From Burkholderiales bacterium Ga0077547 (GTDB taxonomy: Bacteria; Pseudomonadota; Gammaproteobacteria; Burkholderiales; Burkholderiaceae_C): a DNA stretch of 64,000 nt. The position numbers and the translations under genes are program-made. This document shows, piece by piece, positions 28,428 through 37,640 of this stretch (position 1 is the first letter of the stretch; each line of letters begins with the position of its first letter). The notes beneath the pieces were generated by a model. It was not told where the DNA came from. It did no database searches and saw only the letters and a program-made list of their open reading frames with translations. Where the stretch lies: positions 25,984 to 89,983 of the forward strand of contig LNEY01000027.1 of the NCBI GenBank assembly GCA_001464195.1, read 5' to 3'.

Positions 28428-29657
28428 ATGGCCAAGGAACTGAAAGATCTGGTGGTCGGGCTCGACATCGGCACCGCCAAGGTGATGGTGGTCGTGGCCG
28501 AGATGCTGCCCGACGGCGAGTTGCGCGTGGCCGGTCTGGGCAGCGCACCGGCGCATGGCCTCAAGCGCGGCGTGGTCGTGAACATCGATGCGACGGTGCA
28601 GAGCATTCAGCAGGCGCTGAAAGAGGCCGAGATGATGGCCGACTGCAAGATCACGCATGTCTACACCGGCATCACCGGGAGTCACATCCGCGGCCAGAAC
28701 TCCACCGGCATGGTGATCGTGCGCGACAAGGAAGTGACGCCGGTCGACGTGGCGCGTGTGGTCGAGACCGCCAAGGCGATCAACATTCCGAACGACCAGC
28801 GACTGTTGCTCGTTGAGCCGCAGGAATTCGTCATCGACGGTCACGAGGTCAAGGAGCCAATCGGCATGAGCGGCGGGCGCCTCGAAGTGAAGGTGCACAT
28901 CGTCACCGGCGCGCAGAGCGCGGCCGAGAACATCATCAAGTGCGTGCGCCGCTGCGGACTCGAGGTCGACATGCTGGTGCTCAACCCGAGTGCCTCTAGC
29001 CATGCGGTGTTGACCGACGACGAGAAGGACCTGGGCGTGGCGCTGGTCGACATCGGTGCTGGCACCACCGATGTGGCGATCTACACCGACGGTGCGATCC
29101 GCCATACCGCGGTGATCCCGATCGCCGGCGACCTGATCACGAGCGACATCGCGATGGCGCTGCGCACGCCGACCAAGGACGCGGAAGAGATCAAGGTCGA
29201 GTACGGCGTCGCCAAGCAACTGCTGGCCGACCCGAGCGACCAGCTCGAAGTGCCGGGCCTGGGCGACCGCCCGCCACGCATGTTGAGCCGGCAGGCGTTG
29301 GCCGGCGTGATCGAGCCGCGCATCGAGGAAATCTATTCGCTGGTGCACCAGGTGATCCGCGAGTCCGGCTACGAGGAACTGCTGTCCTCAGGCATCGTGA
29401 TCTGCGGTGGCGCGGCGGTGATGCCGGGCATGGTCGAGCTCGGCGAGGACATCTTCCTGAAGCCGGTGCGCAAGGGCATCCCGCTGTACCACGGCGCGCT
29501 GCAGGACATGATGGCCAACACCCGTTCGGCCACCGTGATGGGCCTGCTCGAGGAAGGCCGCATGGCGCGCTCGCGCGGCCTGCGTGCGGCGCAGCAGGCC
29601 GGCTCCGTCAAGACGGTGCTGGGCCGGGCGCGCGACTGGTTTCTCGGCAATTTCTGA
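28428..29657 (+). CDS. ftsA: Cell division protein FtsA
   Basis: Actin-like ATPase tethering FtsZ to the membrane (409 aa). It shows the phosphate-1 motif VVGLDIGTAKVMVVV, the GITGSHIRGQNS segment, phosphate-2 region VDIGAGTTDVAIYTDGA, and the adenosine motif SSGIVICGGAAVMPGM. The C-terminal amphipathic helix is RARDWFLGNF, matching the membrane-targeting sequence of the family. AGAGGAACGG precedes the ATG. It starts 13 bases after ftsQ; a 197-base gap separates it from ftsZ. Confidence 0.96.
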   Translation: MAKELKDLVVGLDIGTAKVMVVVAEMLPDGELRVAGLGSAPAHGLKRGVVVNIDATVQSIQQALKEAEMMADCKITHVYTGITGSHIRGQNSTGMVIVRDKEVTPVDVARVVETAKAINIPNDQRLLLVEPQEFVIDGHEVKEPIGMSGGRLEVKVHIVTGAQSAAENIIKCVRRCGLEVDMLVLNPSASSHAVLTDDEKDLGVALVDIGAGTTDVAIYTDGAIRHTAVIPIAGDLITSDIAMALRTPTKDAEEIKVEYGVAKQLLADPSDQLEVPGLGDRPPRMLSRQALAGVIEPRIEEIYSLVHQVIRESGYEELLSSGIVICGGAAVMPGMVELGEDIFLKPVRKGIPLYHGALQDMMANTRSATVMGLLEEGRMARSRGLRAAQQAGSVKTVLGRARDWFLGNF

Positions 29658-29854
29658 GACGAACACCATGCGCCTGAACACGCACCACCACCTCTGCGCG
29701 GCACCACGTGTGCACTCGCGTGCACCCCCCAGTTTCCTGAAAGCGAAGACTGCGGACGATGGCCTCGGCCGGGATCACCACAGCGAACAACGAAGACCTG
29801 ACTAGACCTGACGACTGAACCCCTCAACGGCAACTGCTTACTCTGGAGAACAAC
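29658..29854 (+). other. ftsA-ftsZ intergenic region
   Basis: The 197 bases carry no convincing gene; a 45-codon ORF from 29668 has an unlikely composition. Present are a duplicated AGACCTGAC near 29797-29815 and the ftsZ ribosome site CTGGAGAACAAC just before the ATG. The gap is long for this cluster, so it may hold an extra ftsZ promoter, but I see no clear -35/-10 pair. Confidence 0.5.
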
Positions 29855-31069
29855 ATGGCCATCGAAATGATCGAAGAATTTGACCTCGGCACGCAAATCA
29901 AGGTGATCGGCGTCGGCGGCGGCGGCGGCAACGCGGTCGAGCACATGATCACGCAAGGCGTGCAAGGCGTGGAATTCGTCTGCGCCAACACCGATGCGCA
30001 GGCGCTCAACCGCTCCGGTGCGCACCAGCTGATCCAGCTCGGCAGCAGCGGGCTTGGCGCCGGCGCCAAGCCCGATGTCGGCAAGGCTGCGGCCCTGGAG
30101 GCCGAAGAACGCATCCGTTCGGCCATCGTCGGCTCGAACATGTTGTTCATCACCGCGGGCATGGGCGGTGGCACAGGCACCGGTGCTGCGCCGGTGATCG
30201 CGCGCATCGCGAAGGAAATGGGCATTCTGACCGTGGGTGTCGTGACCAAGCCCTTCGACTTCGAGGGCAACCGCCGGATGAAGATGGCCGATGTCGGTCT
30301 GGCCGAACTCGAAGCCAATGTCGACTCGCTGATCGTCGTGCTCAACGAGAAGCTGCTTGAGGTGCTGGGCGACGACGTGACGCAGGACCAGGCGTTTGCC
30401 GAGGCCAACGACGTGCTGAAGAACGCGGTCGGTGGCATCAGCGACATCATCCACATGCATGGCATGGTCAACGTCGACTTCGAAGACGTGAAGACGGTGA
30501 TGAGCGAACCGGGCAAGGCGATGATGGGCACCGCACAAGCCGGTGGGCCGGACCGCGCCACCAAGGCCGCTGACGCAGCCGTGGCCTGCCCGCTGCTTGA
30601 AGGCATCGACCTGTCGGGCGCCAAGGGCGTGCTGGTGCTGATCGCGGCCAACCGCAGCACGCTGAAGCTGTCGGAGAGCAAGAACGCGATGAACACCATC
30701 CGCCGCTATGCGGCCGAGGATGCGCATGTGATCTTCGGCACCGTCTACGACGAAAGCCTGGGCGACCAGCTGCGCGTCACGGTGATCGCCACCGGCCTGA
30801 GCCCGGCCCGCCGTCAGCAGGCCCCGATCAGCGTGGTGCACAGCGCGCCGATGCGCCGTACGGGGACGGATGACCTGCCGATCCTGAACAACGCCGTCGG
30901 TCACCCGGTCGGCGCGATGATGGGCACCGCAGGCGGCCCCGACTACGGCGGCATGAACACACCGAGTGTCTGGCGCACCCGCACGGCAGCAGCCAAGGTG
31001 GACGCGCTGGCCAGCAACGGCATGGACGAGATCGAGATCCCGGCCTTCCTGCGCAAGCAGGCGGACTGA
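29855..31069 (+). CDS. ftsZ: Cell division GTPase FtsZ
   Basis: Tubulin-like GTPase forming the Z ring (404 aa). The N-terminus is [18 protein letters not shown], the tubulin signature is [15 protein letters not shown] (about residues 107-121), and the T7 catalytic loop region is [21 protein letters not shown] variable linker after about residue 325 leads to the conserved C-terminal peptide [12 protein letters not shown] that binds FtsA and ZipA-like partners. A clear GGAG ribosome site precedes the ATG. Confidence 0.97.
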   Translation: MAIEMIEEFDLGTQIKVIGVGGGGGNAVEHMITQGVQGVEFVCANTDAQALNRSGAHQLIQLGSSGLGAGAKPDVGKAAALEAEERIRSAIVGSNMLFITAGMGGGTGTGAAPVIARIAKEMGILTVGVVTKPFDFEGNRRMKMADVGLAELEANVDSLIVVLNEKLLEVLGDDVTQDQAFAEANDVLKNAVGGISDIIHMHGMVNVDFEDVKTVMSEPGKAMMGTAQAGGPDRATKAADAAVACPLLEGIDLSGAKGVLVLIAANRSTLKLSESKNAMNTIRRYAAEDAHVIFGTVYDESLGDQLRVTVIATGLSPARRQQAPISVVHSAPMRRTGTDDLPILNNAVGHPVGAMMGTAGGPDYGGMNTPSVWRTRTAAAKVDALASNGMDEIEIPAFLRKQAD

Positions 31070-31078
31070 TCAGTGGCC

Positions 31079-31150
31079 CCCCAGTCGCTGGCGCTCCTGC
31101 CCCCGAGGGGCGCCGCCTTCGGCCCGGGTGACCCGGGCTTCGGCGTGGCT
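31079..31150. repeat. GC-rich inverted-repeat element between ftsZ and lpxC
   Basis: The gap contains CCCCCGAGGGG and then GCCCGGG-TGA-CCCGGGC (31122-31138), flanked by CGCC...TTCG and TTCGGCG arms that extend the stem. The text closely resembles GC-rich palindromic intergenic repeats I recall from Comamonadaceae-type genomes. It would form a strong RNA hairpin after ftsZ and may act as a terminator or processing site. That it is repeated elsewhere in the genome cannot be tested inside this window. Confidence 0.5.
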
Positions 31151-31153
31151 GGA

Positions 31154-31184
31154 TTGCGTGGCCACGGGGGGCGATCTCTACAAT
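31154..31184 (+). promoter_or_regulatory. Candidate lpxC promoter
   Basis: TTGCGT (31154-31159) and TACAAT (31179-31184) are 19 bases apart. The predicted transcription start, about seven bases after the -10, falls on the lpxC ATG at 31191, so the message could be leaderless. The long spacer and lack of a good ribosome site keep confidence low. Confidence 0.35.
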
Positions 31185-31190
31185 GAAGTG

Positions 31191-32126
31191 ATGCTGGCTC
31201 AGCGCACATTGAAATCACTGACCCGCGCGGTTGGCGTCGGCGTGCACGGCGGGCAGCGGGTCGAGATGACGTTGCGACCGGCACCTCCGGATACCGGGGT
31301 CGTGTTCCGCCGGGTCGATCTGCCACAGCCGGTGGACATTCCGGTTCGCCCGCAGTCGGTGTGCGACACCCGCATGGCCACGGCGCTGTCCCCGGGCGGA
31401 GACCCGGGTGCGCCGAAAGTGAACACTGTCGAGCACCTGCTGTCGGCCTGCGCAGGTCTGGGCATCGACAACCTGATCGTCGACATCACCGCCGAAGAGG
31501 TGCCCATCCTCGATGGCTCGGCGGCGTCGTTCGTGTTCCTGCTGCAAAGCGCTGGCATCGAACTGCAGGCAGCGCCGAAGCGTTTTTTGCGCCTGCGCAA
31601 ACCGGTGGAAGTGCGCGAAGGCGAGGGTGCCAGCCTGAAATGGGCGCGGCTCGAACCCTTCGACGGCTACCGACTGACCTTCGAGATTTCATTCGACCAC
31701 CCGGCGGTCAACCAGACCGGCCAGCACGTGGTGTTCGACATGGGTTCGGGCCAGTACAAGCGTGAGATCGCGCGGGCTCGCACCTTCGGCTTCACGAAGG
31801 ACGTTGAAATGATGCGTTCGCGAGGTCTGGGCCTGGGCGGCAGCCTCGACAACGTGGTGGTGGTGGACGACTACAAGGTGCTCAACAGCGGCGGGCTGCG
31901 CTATGGCGATGAATTTGCCAAGCACAAGATCCTCGACGCGATCGGTGACCTGTATGTGTTCGGCCACCCGCTGATTGGCGCTTACAGCGCATTCAAGTCG
32001 GGCCATGCGCTCAACAGCAAGCTGGTGTTGGCGGTGCTGGCCGACTCGGACGCGTTCGAGATCGTCACCTTCGCCGATGAGTCGAAAGCCCCTGCCGGCT
32101 TGGCCGAGTTGGCGCCCGCATGGTGA
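31191..32126 (+). CDS. lpxC: UDP-3-O-acyl-GlcNAc deacetylase LpxC
   Basis: Zinc deacetylase committing UDP-acyl-GlcNAc to lipid A (311 aa). The N-terminus [23 protein letters not shown] is typical; the zinc region [17 protein letters not shown] and the [15 protein letters not shown] motif carry the conserved His and Asp residues; [10 protein letters not shown] provides the late histidine. The ORF track begins inside ftsZ at 30966, but the ATG at 31191 gives the normal length. It ends the dcw-lpxC block. LpxC is often controlled by proteolysis; its C-terminus here is LAELAPAW. Confidence 0.95.
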   Translation: MLAQRTLKSLTRAVGVGVHGGQRVEMTLRPAPPDTGVVFRRVDLPQPVDIPVRPQSVCDTRMATALSPGGDPGAPKVNTVEHLLSACAGLGIDNLIVDITAEEVPILDGSAASFVFLLQSAGIELQAAPKRFLRLRKPVEVREGEGASLKWARLEPFDGYRLTFEISFDHPAVNQTGQHVVFDMGSGQYKREIARARTFGFTKDVEMMRSRGLGLGGSLDNVVVVDDYKVLNSGGLRYGDEFAKHKILDAIGDLYVFGHPLIGAYSAFKSGHALNSKLVLAVLADSDAFEIVTFADESKAPAGLAELAPAW

Positions 32127-32176
32127 TCGGCCTGTTTTCAACGCAGCCACCGGCTGTGAACTGAAAGTCTGACGAC

Positions 32177-32383
32177 ATGGTGGTATTCGCTTGGGTGATG
32201 GGCTCGATCGTCGCGCTGATGGGTGGCATCAGTTTGGTGTCGTTCGCCATCTTCATCGGCACGGGCATCGACCTGTGGCTCAAACGCGCCCGCGGGTTCC
32301 GACGCTTTGCGTTCGCGGCAATGCTCTTTTGGTTCAATGTCTGGATCTGGGGCACCGTGGTGATGGTCCTGATCAACTGGTGA
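32177..32383 (+). CDS. Small two-helix membrane protein, function unknown
   Basis: A 68-aa protein with two membrane helices (about residues 5-30 and 46-66) joined by a basic loop WLKRARGFRRFA, which should place both ends outside the cytoplasm. Composition and codon use match the neighbours and it starts 50 bases after lpxC, so it is likely real. I do not recognise a family. Its stop codon abuts the stop of the convergent yqiA gene with no spacer, inside a perfect hairpin. Confidence 0.65.
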   Translation: MVVFAWVMGSIVALMGGISLVSFAIFIGTGIDLWLKRARGFRRFAFAAMLFWFNVWIWGTVVMVLINW

Positions 32384-32389
32384 TCAGGA
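32367..32389. terminator. Bidirectional hairpin spanning two convergent stop codons
   Basis: TCCTGATCA (32367-32375) and TGATCAGGA (32381-32389) form a perfect nine-pair stem with an ACTGG loop. The right arm holds both the plus-strand stop TGA (32381-32383) and the minus-strand stop (TCA, 32384-32386). It could end or protect transcripts from both sides. No U-run follows on either strand, so classic intrinsic termination is uncertain. Confidence 0.5.
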
Positions 32390-33001
32390 TCGGTGGATAT
32401 CCAGGCCCAGGAAGTCGCGCACCGCGGCAAATGACGCCTCGAATTCGCTGAGTGCGTGATCGTGGCCCTCGAGTAATTGCATCGGGCAGCCCGCGTAGCG
32501 CGCGGCCATCTCTCGCCAGTCCAGCACCTCGTCGCCTTTTGCGATGACCGCGAAGTAGCGCGCTGGGTGGGCCAGGGTCGGTGGCGTCATGTCGCGCAGC
32601 TCGGCGATGTATTCAGGCCGAAAGTAGAAGCGCTCTTCGCTGTGCCAGGCGGTGGTCTCGCCGATTCGGTCGGCCAGGTCGCGAGCGGGATACACCGCAG
32701 GATTGAGCACCGCGACGCGGGCTGCATGCGCCCAGCGTTCGGCCAGCACCGTCGCGTAGAAGCCGCCTAACGAACTGCCGACCACGGCGGTCTGCGCCCA
32801 GGGCCAGCGGGCCGTGCCGCGCGCCAGCAGATCGATCGCGTCCCGCGGAGAAGGTGGCAGTTGGGGGCACCACCAATGGATGTCAGGCCGGTGCGTCTGT
32901 ACCCAGTCGCGGAACTGCCGGGCCTTGGCCGATTGCGGCGACGAGCGAAAGCCGTGCAGGTAGAGCAGATGCGAGACGGGCAACGCGTCGTCTGCGGACA
33001 C
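32384..33001 (-). CDS. yqiA: YqiA/YcfP-family alpha/beta hydrolase
   Basis: Predicted small esterase (205 aa). The fold markers are LLYLHGFRSSPQSAKA at the N-terminus, the nucleophile elbow VVGSSLGGFYAT (Ser in GSSLGG), the acid-region IAKGDEVLDW and the histidine region LLEGHDHALSEFE near the C-terminus. The ORF track starts at 33076 inside mpl; the GTG at 33001 gives the family-like N-terminus five bases after the mpl stop. Natural substrate is unknown; E. coli YqiA hydrolyses short-chain acyl esters. It follows mpl in what looks like one transcript. Confidence 0.85.
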   Translation of the reverse strand: MSADDALPVSHLLYLHGFRSSPQSAKARQFRDWVQTHRPDIHWWCPQLPPSPRDAIDLLARGTARWPWAQTAVVGSSLGGFYATVLAERWAHAARVAVLNPAVYPARDLADRIGETTAWHSEERFYFRPEYIAELRDMTPPTLAHPARYFAVIAKGDEVLDWREMAARYAGCPMQLLEGHDHALSEFEASFAAVRDFLGLDIHRS

Positions 33002-33006
33002 AGGGC

Positions 33007-34401
33007 TCAACCTTGGGCCGCGAGCGCCTTCAGCAGCAGCCCGTGCACGCCGCCGAAGCCGCCGTTGCTCATGCACAGCACATGGTCGCCCGGCTGGGCT
33101 GCGGCGACAACGCCCGCGACCAGCGTGTCGATGCGGTCGCTGACCGAGGCCAGCTTGCCCAGTGGCGCCAGCGCCTGCGCAGCGTCCCAGTCGAGGCCCC
33201 CGCTGTGGCAGAACGACAGGTCGGCCTCTTCCAGTGCCCAGGGCAGCTGGGCCTTCATGGTGCCTTGCTTCATCGTGTTGGAGCGGGGCTCGAACACCGC
33301 CAGGATGCGCGGCCGTGCCTGGGTGGCCGGGTCCCAGCGCGCATCGATCTGGCGGCGCAGCCCGTTGATCGTGGTGCGCATCGCGGTCGGATGGTGGGCG
33401 AAATCGTCGTAGACGCTGACCCCGGCCGCGCTGCCACGCAGTTCGAGCCGGCGGCGCACATTCTCAAAGCTCGCCAATGCCTGGGCTGCCGCGTCCGCGG
33501 GCACGCCGAGGTGATCGGCTGCGGCGATGGCCGCCAGCGCATTCAGTTGATTGTGTTCACCGGCCAGCGCCCACTCGACGCGCGCTTGCCGCATGCTGCC
33601 TCGCAGCACATCGAACGCGTGCGGCTCGCCGCGGGCGCGCCACTCGCCGGGTGTCTCCTTGCGTGCGCCAAAGCGCACCACCTCGCTCCAGCACCCAACG
33701 CCGAGCACCCGTTGCAGCGCCTCGTCGCGCGCATTGACGACCAGGCGCCCTTGCGAGGGCACCGTGCGGACCAGGTGGTGGAACTGCCGCTCGATCGCCG
33801 CCAGGTTCTCGAAGATGTCGGCGTGATCGAACTCCAGGTTGTTCAGGATTGCCGTGCGCGCGCGGTAGTGGACGAACTTGCTGCGCTTGTCGAAGAAGGC
33901 GGTGTCGTACTCGTCGGCCTCGATGACGAACGGCGCATTCGGGCTTCGCGATCCCAGCCGGGCGGACACGCCGAAGTTCAGTGGCACCCCGCCCACCAGA
34001 AAGCCGGGCTCCAGTGCGGCCTTCTCCAGGATCCAGGCGAGCATCGCGGTGGTTGTCGTCTTGCCGTGGGTGCCCGCCACGGCGAGCACATGTCGACCTT
34101 GCAGCACGTGCTCGGCCAGCCACTGCGGGCCGCTGGTGTACGGGGCACCGGCGTCGAGCACGGCTTCCATCAGCGGGTTGCCGCGTGTCACCACATTGCC
34201 AATGACAAACACATCGGGGTGCAGTGCCAACTGGTCGGCGCCATAGCCCTCGATCAACTCGATGCCGAGCGCGCGCAACTGGTCGCTCATCGGCGGGTAG
34301 ACGCCGCTGTCGCAGCCCGTCACCCGATGCCCGACCTCGCGCGCCAGGGCCGCAAGCCCGCCCATGAAGGTGCCGCAGATGCCCAGGATGTGAATGTGCA
34401 T
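33007..34401 (-). CDS. mpl: Murein tripeptide: UDP-MurNAc ligase Mpl
   Basis: Recycling enzyme that joins free L-Ala-D-Glu-meso-DAP back onto UDP-MurNAc (464 aa). It is a MurC-like ligase: MHIHILGICGTFMGGLAALARE at the start, ATP loop [14 protein letters not shown] (about residue 107), IEADEYDTAFFDKRSKFVHY, LNNLEFDHADIF, and the C-terminal VYDDFAHHPTAMRTTI and FEPRSNTMKQG. The ICGTFMGG start and the EADEYDTAFFDKRSK block separate Mpl from MurC. Its presence next to the mur cluster, on the opposite strand, links synthesis and recycling. Confidence 0.94.
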   Translation of the reverse strand: MHIHILGICGTFMGGLAALAREVGHRVTGCDSGVYPPMSDQLRALGIELIEGYGADQLALHPDVFVIGNVVTRGNPLMEAVLDAGAPYTSGPQWLAEHVLQGRHVLAVAGTHGKTTTTAMLAWILEKAALEPGFLVGGVPLNFGVSARLGSRSPNAPFVIEADEYDTAFFDKRSKFVHYRARTAILNNLEFDHADIFENLAAIERQFHHLVRTVPSQGRLVVNARDEALQRVLGVGCWSEVVRFGARKETPGEWRARGEPHAFDVLRGSMRQARVEWALAGEHNQLNALAAIAAADHLGVPADAAAQALASFENVRRRLELRGSAAGVSVYDDFAHHPTAMRTTINGLRRQIDARWDPATQARPRILAVFEPRSNTMKQGTMKAQLPWALEEADLSFCHSGGLDWDAAQALAPLGKLASVSDRIDTLVAGVVAAAQPGDHVLCMSNGGFGGVHGLLLKALAAQG

Positions 34402-34467
34402 GGAGTCGCGATGTTCAGGAACCGGGTTTCGGCAGCGGCCGCCGACGGCAGCACCGTGTTGTCAGGC

Positions 34468-35760
34468 TCAGGATTGCAAGGCTTGTGCCGCAGCTTCGGT
34501 GGTCGCTGCAATGTCTTCCGGCCGATGCGCTGCACTGACAAAGCCGGCTTCGTACAAGGCTGGTGCCAGATAGACGCCGCGATCGAGCATGGCGTGGAAG
34601 AAGCGATTGAAACGCTCTTTGTCGGTGGCCAGCACGGCCGGGTAGTTTTGCGGCAGTGCTGACGCGAAGAAAAAGCCGAACATGCCGCCTTCGCTGTCGG
34701 TGACCAGGGGCACGCCAGTGGTCTTGGCCGCCGCCGCCAGGCCATTGACCATTTGACGGGTGCTGGCAGCCAATGCCTCGTAGAAGCCCGGCTTCTGGAT
34801 TTCACGCAGCGTGGCGAGGCCGCAGGCCGTGGCCACTGGATTGCCCGACAGCGTACCGGCCTGGTAGACCGGGCCCAACGGCGCCAGCTGCGACATCACC
34901 GCCCGCCGCCCGCCGAAAGCGGCCAGCGGCATGCCGCCGCCGATCACCTTGCCGAACACGCTGATGTCGGGCGCGAAGCCGGGGATCAATTGCTTGTACA
35001 AAGATTGAGCGCCGCCGAGCGCGACGCGAAAGCCCGTCATCACCTCGTCGAACACCAGCAGCACGCCGTGCTTCGTGCACAACTCGCGCAGCCGGGTCAT
35101 GAAGGGCACGCTCGCACGCACGAAATTCATGTTGCCGCAGATCGGCTCGATCATCACGCAGGCCATGTCGGCGCCGTGCAGCGTGAACGCCTCGTCGAGC
35201 TGAGCGACGTTGTTGTATTCGAGCACGACGGTGTGCTTGACCACATCGTCCGGCACGCCAGCGCTGGTCGGGTTACCGAAGGTGGCGAGGCCCGAGCCTG
35301 CCTTGACCAGCAGCGCATCAGCGTGACCGTGATAGCAGCCCTCGAACTTGACGATCTTGTTGCGGCCGGTGGCGCCGCGCGCCAGTCGCAACGCGCTCAT
35401 CGCTGCTTCAGTGCCCGAGCTGACGAGGCGCACCTGGTCCATGCTGGGCACCAGCTTCAGGATCTCCTCGGCCAGTTCGATCTCGCGCTCGGTCGGCGCA
35501 CCGAACGAGAAGCCGTCGAGCGCGGCCTTTTGCACCGCTTCGAGCACCGCAGGGTGGCCATGGCCCAGGATCATGGGCCCCCAGGAGCCGATGTAATCGA
35601 TGTAGCGCTTGCCTTCAGCGTCGAAGATGTAGGGGCCCTGTGCCCGCGCGATGAAGCGCGGCGTGCCGCCGACGGCGCGAAAGGCGCGCACCGGCGAGTT
35701 CACGCCTCCTGGAATGACGCGCTGGGCGCGCTCGAAAAGCTGTGCGTTGGTGGAAGTCAT
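34468..35760 (-). CDS. hemL: Glutamate-1-semialdehyde 2,1-aminomutase HemL
   Basis: PLP enzyme making 5-aminolevulinate in the C5 haem pathway (430 aa). The N-terminus is [16 protein letters not shown], then the [13 protein letters not shown] block, [26 protein letters not shown], and the PLP lysine at about K271 in [19 protein letters not shown], followed by [10 protein letters not shown]. The ORF track extends upstream to 36060; the ATG at 35760 ([13 protein letters not shown]) is the family start. It lies downstream of the thiD-like gene on the same strand. Confidence 0.96.
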   Translation of the reverse strand: MTSTNAQLFERAQRVIPGGVNSPVRAFRAVGGTPRFIARAQGPYIFDAEGKRYIDYIGSWGPMILGHGHPAVLEAVQKAALDGFSFGAPTEREIELAEEILKLVPSMDQVRLVSSGTEAAMSALRLARGATGRNKIVKFEGCYHGHADALLVKAGSGLATFGNPTSAGVPDDVVKHTVVLEYNNVAQLDEAFTLHGADMACVMIEPICGNMNFVRASVPFMTRLRELCTKHGVLLVFDEVMTGFRVALGGAQSLYKQLIPGFAPDISVFGKVIGGGMPLAAFGGRRAVMSQLAPLGPVYQAGTLSGNPVATACGLATLREIQKPGFYEALAASTRQMVNGLAAAAKTTGVPLVTDSEGGMFGFFFASALPQNYPAVLATDKERFNRFFHAMLDRGVYLAPALYEAGFVSAAHRPEDIAATTEAAAQALQS

Positions 35761-35791
35761 GGCGATCGATGAGGTGCGGGCGGTGGCGATG

Positions 35792-35811
35792 CGGCCGGTG
35801 CGACCCGGCCG
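35792..35811. other. Perfect hairpin between the thiD-like gene and hemL
   Basis: CGGCCGG (35792-35798) and CCGGCCG (35805-35811) form a seven-pair stem with a TGCGAC loop in the 55-base gap. No U-run is present on the minus strand. It may separate expression of the two genes or be neutral. Confidence 0.35.
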
Positions 35812-35815
35812 GGTG

Positions 35816-36754
35816 TCAGTGGATGTGGCGGGAGCCGGGCGCATCGGGCGGCATGGCGTCGCCGTCCAGGCCATCCTCGTCTTCGCCTGGAGCCAGCGCC
35901 CAGAAGAAGCGATCCGGCACGACATTGCCCATGCCTGGGCGGAAGCCGGCATCCAGTGCCTGATCGAGGAAGGCCAGCGATTCGCCGACAGCGGTATGCA
36001 ACTCGCTGCCCGAGGCCAGCAGGGCGGCCAGCGCAGCCGACAGCGTGTCGCCCGCTGCAATGAAGCTGGCGTCGAAGCGCTCGAATTTCTCGCCGGTCAG
36101 CGCACCCTGAGGTGAGGCCAAGACGTTGTCGAGGTGCTGATCCGCGCTCTTGCCGGTGGTCACCAGCACGCTGGTGACCAACACGAAGTTGGTGCCGTGC
36201 TCGGCCGCGGCCACCGCCAGCTCTCGCGGTGAGGCGGGGCGGTCGGCCTCCCAGTCGGGCAGCAGGAAGTCGGTCAGCGTCTGGTGGCTGCCGACCAGCA
36301 CCTCGGTCTGTGGCAGCACCAGCTCGCGAAACGCATCGAGGTAGGCCTGCTGCGCGTCTTCCTCCAGCCATGACAGGCTCGGCATGTAGGCCACCAACGG
36401 CACATCCGGGTAATCCGACAGGATTTCCGCCACGGCGCCGACCGCCTCGGCCGAGCCGAGAAAGCCCACCTTCCAGGCAGCGATCGTGATGTCCTCAAGC
36501 ACGTTGCGCGCCTGTTCGGCGACCACGTCGGCCTCGATCGGGTGGTGATCGAACACTTCTGCCGTGTCGCGCAGCACGATGGAGGTGATGACCGGCAGCG
36601 CATGCGCACCCATGGCGGCGATGGTGGCGACGTCCCCGCTGGCACCGCCCGCGCCGGTGGCGTCCGACGCGTTGAAGCTCATCACGCAAGCAGGCGACGG
36701 CGCTTCCTGCACTTCGTCGGTGGGGTCGGGGGTCGCCTGGGGTTGTACGGTCAT
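35816..36754 (-). CDS. ThiD-like hydroxymethylpyrimidine (phosphate) kinase, divergent
   Basis: Ribokinase-fold protein (312 aa) resembling the thiamine-pathway HMP/HMP-P kinase. Recognisable are the glycine-rich [21 protein letters not shown] (standard ThiD reads SDSSGGAGIQADLK), [25 protein letters not shown], and the anion-hole-like [19 protein letters not shown]. An extra N-terminal tail of about 25 residues and an acidic C-terminal tail are present. The ORF track starts at 36916; the ATG at 36754 is more sensible. Because several usual ThiD residues differ, the substrate should be treated as inferred. It is divergent from the rubredoxin gene. Confidence 0.72.
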   Translation of the reverse strand: MTVQPQATPDPTDEVQEAPSPACVMSFNASDATGAGGASGDVATIAAMGAHALPVITSIVLRDTAEVFDHHPIEADVVAEQARNVLEDITIAAWKVGFLGSAEAVGAVAEILSDYPDVPLVAYMPSLSWLEEDAQQAYLDAFRELVLPQTEVLVGSHQTLTDFLLPDWEADRPASPRELAVAAAEHGTNFVLVTSVLVTTGKSADQHLDNVLASPQGALTGEKFERFDASFIAAGDTLSAALAALLASGSELHTAVGESLAFLDQALDAGFRPGMGNVVPDRFFWALAPGEDEDGLDGDAMPPDAPGSRHIH

Positions 36755-36917
36755 GGCGGAAGACTCGGGTGAGGAAGGGAGGGCGCGCCCGCAGGGCTGT
36801 GACCGATGATGAAAGCAAGCGAGCGGCACCACGAGGCGACCCGACGCACAGGAAAAGCCGCTGCAAACGCTGCGTCGGTAGAATGAATTTGATTGTAATG
36901 ACCCGTCCAAAGCCACC

Positions 36918-37091
36918 GTGACCGACCCTCGAACCTGGATGTGCCTGATCTGCGGCTGGATCTACGATGAGGCCACGGGTGACCCGGAGCACCACATCGC
37001 GCCCGGTACCCGCTGGGAAGATGTGCCGATGAATTGGACCTGCCCTGAATGCGGTGCCCGAAAAGAAGACTTTGAGATGGTGCAGATCTGA
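36918..37091 (+). CDS. Rubredoxin
   Basis: Small iron protein for electron transfer (57 aa), too short for the ORF track. Reading from the GTG at 36918 gives MTDPRTWMCLICGWIYDEA, later TCPECGARKEDFEMVQI. The two CxxCG knuckles (CLICG and CPECG) supply the four cysteine ligands of the Fe(Cys)4 site, and the WIYDEATGDPEHHIAPGTRWEDVP spacing is normal. It sits 26 bases downstream of no other gene on its strand and 51 bases before pilG, an order I recall from other Burkholderiales. Its redox partner is not in the window. Confidence 0.94.
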   Translation: MTDPRTWMCLICGWIYDEATGDPEHHIAPGTRWEDVPMNWTCPECGARKEDFEMVQI

Positions 37092-37142
37092 CCGATAACC
37101 CGACAGGCGGGGCACGGGCGTGCCCTGATGAGGAGAATGTCA

Positions 37143-37559
37143 GTGGACAGTGACGATGGGGCGAACGTGCCCAGGACCAGGGTGCTGGTCATCGACGACA
37201 GCAACACCATCCGCCGCAGCGCGGAAATATTTCTCAAGCAAGGCGGCTACGACGTTTACTTGGCGGAAGACGGTTTCGACGCGCTGTCCAAGGTCAATGA
37301 TCATGCGCCCGCGCTGATCTTCTGCGACATCCTGATGCCAAGGCTGGACGGCTACCAGACCTGCGCCATCATCAAGCGCAACAGCCGCTACGCCGACGTA
37401 CCGGTGATCATGCTGTCGTCCAAGGACGGCCTGTTCGACAAGGCGCGCGGTCGGATGGTCGGCTCACAGGATTACCTGACCAAGCCGTTCACCAAGGACC
37501 AGTTGCTGGACGCGGTTCGCCTGCATCTGAAGGAAGACGCCGCGGTGTCGCAGAACTGA
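37143..37559 (+). CDS. pilG: Twitching-motility response regulator PilG
   Basis: Single-domain CheY-like regulator (about 138 aa) of the Pil-Chp pathway, linked in Pseudomonas to pilus extension and cAMP control. The receiver shows acidic pocket VLVIDDSNTIRR, phospho-acceptor Asp in LIFCDILMPRLDGYQT, and LTKPF near the C-terminus with the conserved Lys. The ORF track begins at ATG 37128; AGGAG at 37131-37135 is best spaced for the GTG at 37143, though ATG 37137 is possible. It opens the pilGHIJ-chpA operon. Confidence 0.92.
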   Translation: MDSDDGANVPRTRVLVIDDSNTIRRSAEIFLKQGGYDVYLAEDGFDALSKVNDHAPALIFCDILMPRLDGYQTCAIIKRNSRYADVPVIMLSSKDGLFDKARGRMVGSQDYLTKPFTKDQLLDAVRLHLKEDAAVSQN

Positions 37560-37640
37560 CGCTTTTTGTCATTGTTTTCGCGGCGCACGGCTTGCTTCTC
37601 GAAGGAGTTGGGCACTGAAATCGACTCCCGAGGACAAGAA

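Noticed and set aside
29668-29805. 45-codon ORF in the ftsA-ftsZ gap
   Set aside because: No ribosome site, His/Arg/Pro-rich composition and no reason to expect a gene there.
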